Notes: generated by a model not told the origin, from the letters alone. Counted from the first letter of the stretch, positions 1-5,563 are shown. The stretch is 5,629 nt of DNA from Planctomycetota bacterium (GCA_024274855.1 JAJSAJ010000605.1:1-5629); one strand, 5' to 3'. Made by a program: numbers and translations.

Positions 1-151
1 AGCCAGTAAATGCGACAACAATTGATCCGCCAGTCCCTAGTTCAACGATCGCCTTGACACTTTCGTCGTTCTTTTCGAAGCACTTGACGCAATTGCATAG
101 ACCAGCGGCTGGAAAGTCAAACAGTCGGACGAAACGTTCACCCGATTTCGG
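1..151 (-). other. Open reading frame continuing past the stop of the membrane gene to the window edge
   Basis: Downstream of the TGA of the membrane-protein gene, the same minus-strand frame stays open for about 50 codons to the window edge. It begins PKSGERFVRLFDFP, passes through CNCVKCFEKNDESVKAIVEL, and ends with SIVVAFTG. It has no ATG, GTG or TTG start inside the window, and its last part overlaps a dispersed repeat. It could be chance, a decayed extension or repeat-derived reading frame. The membrane protein ends naturally in a basic tail (NPSRR), so a recent premature stop is not the obvious explanation. I do not call it a gene. Confidence 0.25.
3..38. repeat. Dispersed repeat, copy A (left edge)
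   Basis: This stretch matches positions 1154-1189 at 31 of 36 bases without gaps, in the same orientation. Similarity continues weakly for another ten bases or so with an indel. Read on the minus strand, both copies encode a VVAFTG peptide (SIVVAFTG here, SMVVAFTG in copy B), with one synonymous and two non-synonymous changes nearby. The two copies flank the membrane-protein gene as direct repeats about 1.15 kb apart. The element may extend to the left beyond the window. Confidence 0.7.
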
Positions 152-901
152 TCAGCGGCGCGACGGATTACGAGCAATTCCCGTCAGGATGATACCAAAA
201 AACACAGCCGTTATTGCCACCCAGACCGCGCGATCCACCCAACGAACGGGCAGTACCACGTCGGTCACGGCGCTCGGGAAATAGAACGACAGGAGTGTCG
301 TGTAGCAGATGCCGGCAACTACGCCGGAAAGCAGACCCGCAACCGTGCAAGTGACGGCCATACGGAAAGAACGTCCGAACACGATTCCAAGTCCCAACCC
401 CACACCACCAGTGACAAGCCCCAACACGGCACTCGTGGCAACGATGATCGGCATTAGATCTGGCCGTTCGCCCAACCGCTCAAAACCCTGAAGACCAACC
501 CATGCGGCCAGAACACCAAAACCGGCTCCGAATAGACCGCCCAGAATAGCGCCCTTCGCAATGTCGGCACCCGATCGCCGGATCCCTTCTCCGGACCCCA
601 AAAACAGACCAAGGCATGCCCCCAAGACCCCGACAGAAAAAAGAGTTCGCCGGACAAGTTCCTGCTGCACCCATTCGTCCGGGATTTCACGCCGGCCAGC
701 CATTGCGGATTCTGGGATGCCAAGCAGCGGCAGGCAAAGTTCCATGATCAACCAGGCCGCCCCGGCCGCCAGCAACCCGCAAATCAGGCCGGACAATGGG
801 CCACTACGCCACGTTCTATCACGCGAAGCTTTGGAATGCTCGACCGAGTCCGCGTCTACCGTCTGAGCACTGCTGTCCGGGAGTGAATTCGTTGTTGGCA
901 T
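152..901 (-). CDS. Multi-pass membrane protein of unknown function (249 aa)
   Basis: I do not recognise this protein. It starts with about 33 hydrophilic, Ser/Asp-rich residues and then has about six hydrophobic stretches, near residues 34-58, 86-104, 113-136, 149-176, 181-207 and 225-243. It ends in a short basic tail (NPSRR). Segments 3 and 4 are glycine-rich (GGLFGAGFG and GLVTGGVGLGLG), which suggests tight helix packing. The longest polar loop, about residues 61-85, includes the basic/acidic run GRREIPDEWVQQ. No catalytic or transporter signature is visible, so it should be read as a small integral membrane protein of the cytoplasmic membrane. The ATG at 899-901 is supported by an AGGAG six bases upstream. 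It stands alone: the next gene on the same strand ends 565 bp upstream, beyond a repeat-rich spacer, so it probably has its own promoter. It is bracketed by two copies of a dispersed repeat. Confidence 0.85.
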   Translation of the reverse strand: MPTTNSLPDSSAQTVDADSVEHSKASRDRTWRSGPLSGLICGLLAAGAAWLIMELCLPLLGIPESAMAGRREIPDEWVQQELVRRTLFSVGVLGACLGLFLGSGEGIRRSGADIAKGAILGGLFGAGFGVLAAWVGLQGFERLGERPDLMPIIVATSAVLGLVTGGVGLGLGIVFGRSFRMAVTCTVAGLLSGVVAGICYTTLLSFYFPSAVTDVVLPVRWVDRAVWVAITAVFFGIILTGIARNPSRR

Positions 902-907
902 CAGAAG

Positions 908-912
908 CTCCT
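908..912 (-). promoter_or_regulatory. Shine-Dalgarno site of the membrane-protein gene
   Basis: The minus strand reads AGGAG, then six bases, then the ATG at 901-899. This near-consensus site fixes the start of the membrane-protein gene. Further upstream, TTGAAT and ACTAAT with an 18-bp spacer (about 917-947) could be a weak sigma-70-like promoter, but neither hexamer matches more than four of six consensus positions. Confidence 0.75.
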
Positions 913-955
913 GTAAAGTGATTAGTCTGACATCTCAGAAACAGATTCAACGCAA

Positions 956-970
956 CAGTCAGGCTGACTG
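956..970. promoter_or_regulatory. Operator-like perfect palindrome upstream of the membrane-protein gene
   Basis: CAGTCAG-G-CTGACTG is a perfect 7-bp inverted repeat around a single base, lying 55-69 bp upstream of the membrane-protein start codon. The near-zero spacer suits a dimeric repressor or activator site better than an RNA hairpin. No regulator gene lies in the window. The role is inferred only from symmetry and position. Confidence 0.4.
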
Positions 971-977
971 GTAATAT

Positions 978-1128
978 CCGTCTCGCCGCCAAGGTGTCGC
1001 CCTCTTCTGGGTACAGACCCCCATGGGCTCGTCCCATGGGTGAATCCGTCTCGCCGCTAAGGTGTCACCCTCTTCCGCGTACAGACCCCCATGGGCTCGT
1101 CCCATGGGTGAATCAGTCTCGCAGCTAA
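978..1128. repeat. 68-bp tandem repeat, about 2.2 copies, with CCCATGGG palindromes
   Basis: Unit 1 is 978-1045 and unit 2 is 1046-1113. They match at 64 of 68 bases. A partial third unit at 1114-1128 matches at 13 of 15. Each full unit contains the palindrome CCCATGGG twice, separated by CTCGT (1020-1027 and 1033-1040 in unit 1; the same 68 bp later in unit 2). This gives an 8-bp stem with a 5-base loop on either strand. The arms are identical in both units, while the four differences lie in the first half. Because 68 is not a multiple of three, successive units are read in different frames, so the array is non-coding. Confidence 0.9.
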
Positions 1129-1153
1129 TGGAGGATCGCCACACGAACGCCCC

Positions 1154-1189
1154 CCAGTAAACGCGACAACCATTGATTCGCCAGCCCTT
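1154..1189. repeat. Dispersed repeat, copy B
   Basis: This is the second copy of the element at 3-38 (31 of 36 bases, same orientation). It sits between the tandem array and the long inverted repeat. On the minus strand it falls in an 87-codon open frame (1057-1320) that also runs through part of the inverted repeat and a tandem unit. That frame looks like a by-product of repeats and not like a gene. Confidence 0.7.
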
Positions 1190-1215
1190 ATCTTCACGTA
1201 GCCGTCCACGCCGCT

Positions 1216-1293
1216 GGGGTCTGACGCAATTTTCGGCGGAGAAAGCGTTTCTTTACGCGAACACATTTTGTCGCCGAAAATGGGTCTGACCCC
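1216..1293. repeat. 78-bp long inverted repeat with GGGGTC(A/T)GAC ends, REP- or MITE-like
   Basis: The left arm 1216-1238 (GGGGTCTGAC, GCA, ATTTTCGGCG) is almost the exact reverse complement of the right arm 1272-1293 (CGCCGAAAAT, GG, GTCTGACCCC). It differs by one indel and two or three substitutions. The inner 10 bp (1229-1238 and 1272-1281) pair perfectly. The 33-base loop contains a smaller possible hairpin, GCGT at 1245-1248 with ACGC at 1255-1258. The element is too short to encode a protein. Its symmetry and outer GGGGTC motif resemble the REP-type or miniature inverted-repeat elements spread by a transposase acting in trans. That class assignment is inference; the inverted repeat itself is plain. 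Confidence 0.8.
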
Positions 1294-1348
1294 TTGGAAG
1301 CGAGCCGGCCAGGCACGCATGAGAACGCTCCCTTGAGTCTTCGATTTG

Positions 1349-1384
1349 GATTAGTGAAGATAAGTGGTGATTAGTGTTCTAATC
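1349..1384. repeat. GATTAGTG direct repeats ending in a small hairpin
   Basis: GATTAGTG occurs at 1349-1356 and again 20 bp later at 1369-1376. The second copy starts a perfect inverted repeat, GATTAG-TGTT-CTAATC (1369-1384). The stretch is more AT-rich than its surroundings. No T-run follows the hairpin on either strand, so it is not a classical terminator. Confidence 0.55.
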
Positions 1385-1403
1385 TTCCTCCCGTTCAGCC
1401 GGT

Positions 1404-1425
1404 CACTTGCCATCTGGCTAAAGTG
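1404..1425 (-). terminator. Weak hairpin downstream of the VCBS/ASPIC-UnbV gene
   Basis: CACTT (1404-1408) pairs with AAGTG (1421-1425), and GCC (1409-1411) pairs with GGC (1416-1418) over a 4-base loop, leaving a two-base bulge. It lies 42-63 bp after the TAG of the minus-strand gene, where a transcript end is expected. No U-tract follows, so it may be only an RNA-stabilising stem or chance. Confidence 0.25.
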
Positions 1426-1466
1426 TTACCTATTTCCAATAACCGTCTCATATGCTCGGTAGGCTA

Positions 1467-3140
1467 CTATTCGTTCGAGCCCCCTTCGACAATACGGATC
1501 ACCTGATCGACCGGCACATCGCGCAGCGTATCGGTTCCGCCCCCGAGCCATCGGACTTCGATCCGATCGACTTTTTTCTGTTTCCCCAATCCGAAATAGA
1601 GTCGATCTCCCCAATGGCTCTGATATCCACGCCCACTGTGCACTTCGTTCATCTGATCGAGGTCGCCCGCCACAACCCGGACGTGACTGCCGATGGCGCT
1701 TCGATTGGCTTTCGTACCCTGCAGTCGGATTTGCAACCAGTGATTATCGGTCTTGGAATCATTGCGAAGGATGGTAGGACGGGCACATGAGTTCAGGATT
1801 ACGATATCAACATCGCCGTCATTGTCCAGATCATCAAATCCAACTCCTCGGCTGCTCTCCTTAACCAGCATTCCATTGCCGCACACGGTCGACACGTTCA
1901 CAAACTTGCCATTGCCTGTGTTCATCTGAAGAATATTCGGCGTTCGGTAGGTGGTCGTGTCATCCCGAAGCTCGATATTGTCGTCCAAGTGGCCACACGC
2001 GATAAAGAGATCTTGATCGCCATCATTTTCTAAGTCAATAAACCCGTTTCCCCACGTAACATGGGGAAAGGTGCCTCGCCCCGCGTTGCTGACGCGGGTC
2101 ACATCGGCAAAGATGCCGTCCCCCAGGTTCCGATAGAGGGTTGCCCATTCTCGCCCATAGCTCGTGATGTAGAAATCCAACAATCCGTCATTGTCATAGT
2201 CACCACATCCAACCCCCATGCTTCCATGCGGGTTTCCATTGGCATCCAGGGCCGTACCACTGAAAATACCGACCTCTTCGAACTTGCCCGTTCCATCATT
2301 CTGGAAAAGAAAGTTGGTCAGCACATCATTGCCGACCAGGACGTCTGTGTCCCCATCGTTATCATAGTCGGCACAGACCATGCCCATTCCGGTTCCAGGA
2401 TGCGCCGCGACGCCACTTTCTCGACTGACATCCTTGAATGTACCATCTCCCTGATTTCGGAATACGGTGTCCGGATCTCCCTCGTATTCCAGTGGCGTTG
2501 GGCACGAGGGAAGTCCGTTTCGATAGTGAACTTTGTGCGTATCGTAGGAAAAGCGAACATAGTTGGCCACGTAAATATCGAGCAGGCCGTCCTTGTCGAT
2601 ATCCAGAAAACAGACTCCCGCGCCAACTTTGTTACCGTTGGCCACACCCGCTTCCTTGGCAACATTGGTGAACGTGCCGTTTCCATTGTTTCGATAGAGA
2701 ACATTGGGACCAAAATTATTTACGTACAGATCAATGTCTCCGTCGTTATCATAGTCGGCTGCGGCAACTCCCAAACTGTGCCCGACATCTCCCACTCCCG
2801 CCTCTTTGGTCACATCGGTGAAATGGAAATTGCCGTCGTTTCGGTAAAGCGTGTTGTGAGGTTGGACATCCATTTTGGTTCCCTTCAGTGGTGCACCGCT
2901 GAGGAAATAGATATCGACATCACCATCATGGTCGTAGTCCAGCAGTGCCAGACCGGAAGCAATATACTCGATGATGTAGCGAAGCCCGCTTCCACCATGG
3001 GTGTGTCGGAATGTAATGCCCGTTTCTTGGGTGACATCCGTCAAACGGATGAGGCAGGGTGGCGGTGCGGCCGCAACCGTCTGCCATCCGAGCAACCAGG
3101 TTAGTGTGGCGCTGAAGGCGAACCACAAGATAGGATGCAT
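1467..3140 (-). CDS. Exported VCBS/FG-GAP repeat protein with ASPIC/UnbV C-terminal domain (CRTAC1-like, 557 aa)
   Basis: The protein opens with a signal-peptide-like stretch (MHPILWFAFSATLTWLLGW, possible cleavage after TVAAA), although the n-region lacks Lys and Arg. Seven calcium-binding loops of the form DxDxDGxxD follow, at about residues 68, 129, 180, 258, 314, 369 and 437. Between loops, NxGxGxFxDV-type motifs recur at about 101, 151, 229, 281, 338 and 407, as expected for a seven-bladed FG-GAP/VCBS beta-propeller. The ASPIC/UnbV domain covers about 480-550 (GSHVRVVAGD, then HSGRGYQSHWGDRLYFGLG and VDRIEVRWLGG). Such proteins are exported and thought to bind ligands or partners; no enzyme active site is visible. 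The frame is open back to 3272, inside the TPR gene. I chose the ATG at 3140 because it gives the signal peptide and has an AGGA nine bases upstream. An ATG at 3206 would give a longer, basic n-region but overlaps the TPR gene by 50 bp. It is very probably co-transcribed with the TPR gene. Confidence 0.93.
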   Translation of the reverse strand: MHPILWFAFSATLTWLLGWQTVAAAPPPCLIRLTDVTQETGITFRHTHGGSGLRYIIEYIASGLALLDYDHDGDVDIYFLSGAPLKGTKMDVQPHNTLYRNDGNFHFTDVTKEAGVGDVGHSLGVAAADYDNDGDIDLYVNNFGPNVLYRNNGNGTFTNVAKEAGVANGNKVGAGVCFLDIDKDGLLDIYVANYVRFSYDTHKVHYRNGLPSCPTPLEYEGDPDTVFRNQGDGTFKDVSRESGVAAHPGTGMGMVCADYDNDGDTDVLVGNDVLTNFLFQNDGTGKFEEVGIFSGTALDANGNPHGSMGVGCGDYDNDGLLDFYITSYGREWATLYRNLGDGIFADVTRVSNAGRGTFPHVTWGNGFIDLENDGDQDLFIACGHLDDNIELRDDTTTYRTPNILQMNTGNGKFVNVSTVCGNGMLVKESSRGVGFDDLDNDGDVDIVILNSCARPTILRNDSKTDNHWLQIRLQGTKANRSAIGSHVRVVAGDLDQMNEVHSGRGYQSHWGDRLYFGLGKQKKVDRIEVRWLGGGTDTLRDVPVDQVIRIVEGGSNE

Positions 3141-3149
3141 CGCCCCACG

Positions 3150-3153
3150 TCCT
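3150..3153 (-). promoter_or_regulatory. Shine-Dalgarno site deciding the start of the CRTAC1-like gene
   Basis: The minus strand reads AGGA followed by nine bases (including GTGGGG) and the ATG at 3140-3138. The site lies in the 16-bp gap after the TPR stop codon. It favours the 3140 start over the upstream in-frame ATGs at 3206 and 3272, which lie inside the TPR gene. Confidence 0.6.
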
Positions 3154-3156
3154 GAA

Positions 3157-4791
3157 TCATTGCTTCTGCTCGGACTGTTCCGTCTGTTTCGTTTTGAGTA
3201 GTTCATACATCTGCCGATATTGGAGGTTCTTCGGGGCCAGTTTGACAACTTCGGCCATTGCGGCAACGGCACCGGCCAGGTCTCCCGTCTTCTGGAAAGC
3301 TGTGCTCAATAACAGGCAATTTGCTGGCGTGGCCTTGAGTGAAACGGCCTTTTGCGCTAATCCAACTGCCTCGTCCAATTTAACATTGAATCGCAAGAAA
3401 TGGCCAGCCAACGCGGCGTATCCAACAGCGTTCTTTGGGTTCGCATCACGCAGTTCAACCAAACGCTGTTCGGCCTCGCTCATGCGGCCCATCCGGGCAT
3501 AGAGCCTCGCGATCTCGAGCGGGTACTGGAAGTTCGCCGGCTGCAGCTTGGCAAGCTGCTCCAACATGCGAATGGTCTCGTCCGGCTTGCCCTGTTTGAG
3601 ATACATCCAAGCTAGTGCCTGTCGGGCTCCAATATTGTTCGTGTCCAGCACCGTGGCTCGCTGACACAGAACCATCGCATCGGCTGGACAGCGAGCGGAC
3701 TGGCAAACGACAGCCGCATTGGTATACATCTGAGCAGCCTCGCTCCGGTTCGCATCCAAGTCATCAAAGTTACTTCGTTCACTCGACACAAAATCGCGTT
3801 CTTTGCTTCGCAGATCGCGGAATTTCGCCAAGTACTTTTTCGCCAAATCCTTTTCTCCCAACCGGGTACACGCGGTGGCAAGACCAAAAAAGGCCGCAGA
3901 AAACACCGGAAGCGCTTCGACCGCCGCCAAGTAGTTTTCTTTTGCTTTCTTGTAGTCCATCATCTGCATGTAGGCCATGCCGAGCAGTTCGCGTCCCCGA
4001 TACGGACGCGGATCCCTTTCGATATTCTGTTCGAGCAACTCAATCGCCGCTTTTGTCTTGTCCATATCAATCAGCGCGCGTGCCAATGCAAGCTGCGTAT
4101 CAAGCTGGTCCGGATTCGATGCGAGCGACTTGCGAAATAAGTTGATCGCCTTTTCAGTCTCCTCTTTCTTTATAGCGATTTTCCCAAGCCCCTCGTAGGC
4201 ATATCCGTAGTTCGGATCCAGCTCAATCACCTTGTTCCAGATCTTGCTTGCTTGCTCAAGACGTCCCAATTGGAAGTTGAACCTCGCCACCACTTCCAAT
4301 GCGTCAGGGTTCGTGGGAAATTCGCGGAGAACACAATCGGCAACTTCTGTTACCTCCTCCCTTAACTCAGCAACCGTCTCCGGGAGGTCAGCGATCCTGT
4401 TTCCGAGTAAGGCTACCAAGCCAATACTCTTGGCCGGACCAGCTCCGCTGCCCGGGACTTGCTGCTGGCCGGAAAGGCCGGCAGATTGAGCCGCTGTGCC
4501 CGAAGCATCACTCGCAGTGGAAGCTCCAGAACCGGCACCGGCGGTCTGGTCCACCGTATCAGTGGCGTCATCCGGCGCAATCGCGCAAGGTGCCCCTGGA
4601 TTCGCGGGGTCACCAGGCAACAACCAAAGCGAGCCTGCATATCCGCCTGCCGCTGCCACTGCGGCACCCACAATCAACAGCAGTAACCTGTTCAGCCTCG
4701 CAGGGGAGGACGCTGCATCGGAACCACCGTTCGAGGGTTCGCTCGGACCACATGGTGCATCTGATTCGTTGTCTTGCATACCGTTGCTCAT
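3157..4791 (-). CDS. Membrane-anchored tetratricopeptide-repeat protein (544 aa)
   Basis: Residues 1-32 are hydrophilic and acidic. One transmembrane segment follows a short basic stretch (ARLNR, then LLLLIVGAAVAAAGGYAG, about 34-57). That predicts a cytoplasmic N-terminus and a large extracytoplasmic part. Residues about 61-122 are a low-complexity Ala/Gly/Ser/Thr linker. From about 162 to 522 there are some nine or ten TPR units of about 34 residues, such as YAYEGLGKIAIKKEETEKAI and ARQALAWMYLKQGKPDETI. A charged, irregular insert at about 326-350 (LRSKERDFVSSERSNFDDL) splits the solenoid. The C-terminus is a polar Gln/Glu/Lys tail (KTKQTEQSEQKQ). TPR solenoids bind proteins, so an assembly or docking role is likely but the partner is unknown. 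The frame is open back to an ATG at 4899, which adds 36 atypical residues. I prefer 4791 (MSNGMQDNES), although no strong Shine-Dalgarno supports it; 4779 and 4899 remain possible. The CRTAC1-like gene follows after 16 bp, and that protein is its obvious candidate partner. Confidence 0.9.
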   Translation of the reverse strand: MSNGMQDNESDAPCGPSEPSNGGSDAASSPARLNRLLLLIVGAAVAAAGGYAGSLWLLPGDPANPGAPCAIAPDDATDTVDQTAGAGSGASTASDASGTAAQSAGLSGQQQVPGSGAGPAKSIGLVALLGNRIADLPETVAELREEVTEVADCVLREFPTNPDALEVVARFNFQLGRLEQASKIWNKVIELDPNYGYAYEGLGKIAIKKEETEKAINLFRKSLASNPDQLDTQLALARALIDMDKTKAAIELLEQNIERDPRPYRGRELLGMAYMQMMDYKKAKENYLAAVEALPVFSAAFFGLATACTRLGEKDLAKKYLAKFRDLRSKERDFVSSERSNFDDLDANRSEAAQMYTNAAVVCQSARCPADAMVLCQRATVLDTNNIGARQALAWMYLKQGKPDETIRMLEQLAKLQPANFQYPLEIARLYARMGRMSEAEQRLVELRDANPKNAVGYAALAGHFLRFNVKLDEAVGLAQKAVSLKATPANCLLLSTAFQKTGDLAGAVAAMAEVVKLAPKNLQYRQMYELLKTKQTEQSEQKQ

Positions 4792-4922
4792 CGTTAGATT
4801 CGATTTGAGACCGAAGGACCTGGTTCCGCACCGCCAGCTGATAACGACAAACGCGCGAACGAGATTAGTGAACCAGGCAAGCTCTTTACGGAAGTCCACT
4901 GGCCGGTGTTCGATAACCTCAG

Positions 4923-4928
4923 ATTATA
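4923..4928 (-). promoter_or_regulatory. Candidate -10 box (TATAAT) of the TPR-CRTAC1 operon
   Basis: The minus strand reads a perfect TATAAT at 4928-4923, oriented toward the TPR gene. Transcription would begin near 4916, giving a leader of about 125 bases to the ATG at 4791, or only about 17 bases to the alternative ATG at 4899. No good -35 hexamer is visible; TGCATT at the 17-bp spacing is poor. The box is therefore suggestive only. Confidence 0.4.
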
Positions 4929-5070
4929 GCGATGCCGCGGCCCAAAATGCACCCCTGATTTGCGAACTGGAAATGGGGAGCCGTGGCCTTGATCGCAATC
5001 CGGTCCAGCAGCGGGCAAACAGGTTCCGGCTGCAGTTCCAAACCTCTTGTAGTGTCCTGGATTACACCAT

Positions 5071-5091
5071 GTCCCGCTCGGCAAGCGGGAC
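5071..5091. repeat. Perfect GC-rich hairpin in the intergenic spacer
   Basis: GTCCCGCT (5071-5078) and AGCGGGAC (5084-5091) are perfect reverse complements around a 5-base loop, CGGCA. No T-run follows on either strand, so a simple intrinsic terminator is unlikely. It lies in a 407-bp stretch (4792-5198) with no credible gene. Apart from this hairpin and the TATAAT box, I see nothing else in that stretch. It could be a palindromic unit repeated elsewhere in the genome. Confidence 0.6.
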
Positions 5092-5198
5092 CTACCTGGA
5101 CCACCTTACGATCAAGGCCGGGAGCCGTACTGTTCTTGCGGCGAACGGGGTGTCTGGGCAGGGCGTGGCCCGTTTTAGGGTCAGTTTCGTCAGGCGAG

Positions 5199-5549
5199 AT
5201 AAGCCGCCCGGTCAAGGAGGCAGGTCGCAGCTATTGCGGTTTCAACTTCTTCAGCCTCGATGATGAGACAGTTTTTCACGCCATTGCCTAAGGCGGCGTA
5301 CAAGGTTTCGGAATCCGCAACAGCGCGCTTTGCGTCCTACCTGGTAAGACGTCCGGCCAAGTATCGAGGGTTCTCAAACGTCTTCGCAACCACGGGCTGA
5401 TCAAAAAGGCAGGCAACACGTACGAGTACTACTTAACCCGGACGAGCCGGAACCATTACGAAGTGCACTCCAGAAGCCGCCTGCTTCAGCTGGCGGAGTC
5501 GTCCCGCAAACAACCTAACCCGGACTATAAAAACTATATAAAAACGTAA
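5199..5549 (+). pseudogene. Decayed gene for a winged-helix-type protein, with in-frame stop and no start
   Basis: A single plus-strand frame reads ISRPVKEAGRSYCGFNFF, then SLDDETVFHAIA, then TAA at 5289-5291. It continues without a shift for 85 codons (GGVQGFGIRN, then LPGKTSGQVSRVLKRLRNHG and LIKKAGNTYEYYLTR) to TAA at 5547-5549. The SGQVSRVLKRLRNHGLIKK part followed by TYEYYLT looks like the recognition helix and wing of a winged-helix DNA-binding domain. From memory, this order (ISR..GRSYRGFN, then GFRN..L..LPGKTSGQVSRLLKRLR.HGLIKK, then TYKYYLT) is the conserved C-terminus of a widespread uncharacterised bacterial family; this needs a search. The second piece has no start codon in a useful place. 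Upstream of about 5199 the frame stays open but no longer resembles the family, and the tail after about 5442 also diverges. It is most simply a 5'-truncated pseudogene with a nonsense mutation. Confidence 0.7.
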
Positions 5550-5563
5550 CTGTTTAGCCGTCT

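Noticed and set aside
978..1128. CRISPR array
   Set aside because: The repeats are directly adjacent 68-bp tandem units with no variable spacers and no cas genes nearby.
1216..1293. Intrinsic terminator for a flanking gene
   Set aside because: The stem is unusually long, the loop is 33 bases, no T-run follows the outer arms, and it lies about 170 bp past the nearest stop codon. A repeat element fits better.
1057..1320. 87-codon minus-strand frame
   Set aside because: It is made of repeat DNA: the long inverted repeat, copy B and a tandem unit. The same repeat is read in another frame in the neighbouring unit, so no frame is maintained.
2061..3104. 347-codon plus-strand open frame
   Set aside because: It lies wholly antisense to the VCBS/ASPIC-UnbV gene, whose repeated Asp/Asn/Gly codons remove stops on the opposite strand. 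The translation has no domain-like pattern and no ribosome binding site was evident.
3141..3272. Upstream extension of the CRTAC1-like gene to an ATG at 3272
   Set aside because: The extra 44 residues overlap the TPR coding region, lack homology-like features and would bury the signal peptide. The 3140 start has a ribosome binding site in the gap.
4919..5215. 98-codon minus-strand frame
   Set aside because: It runs through the GC-rich hairpin and overlaps the candidate promoter. It has compositionally odd translation and no recognisable motif.
4496..5263. 255-codon plus-strand open frame across the start of the TPR gene
   Set aside because: Its first 300 bases are antisense to the TPR linker and transmembrane segment. 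The rest covers the promoter region and the hairpin, in a different frame from the pseudogene motifs.
4983..5291. Intact 102-codon gene ending at 5291
   Set aside because: Only the last 30 or so residues look like the protein family, and the family-like sequence continues in the same frame beyond the stop. It is treated as part of the pseudogene.
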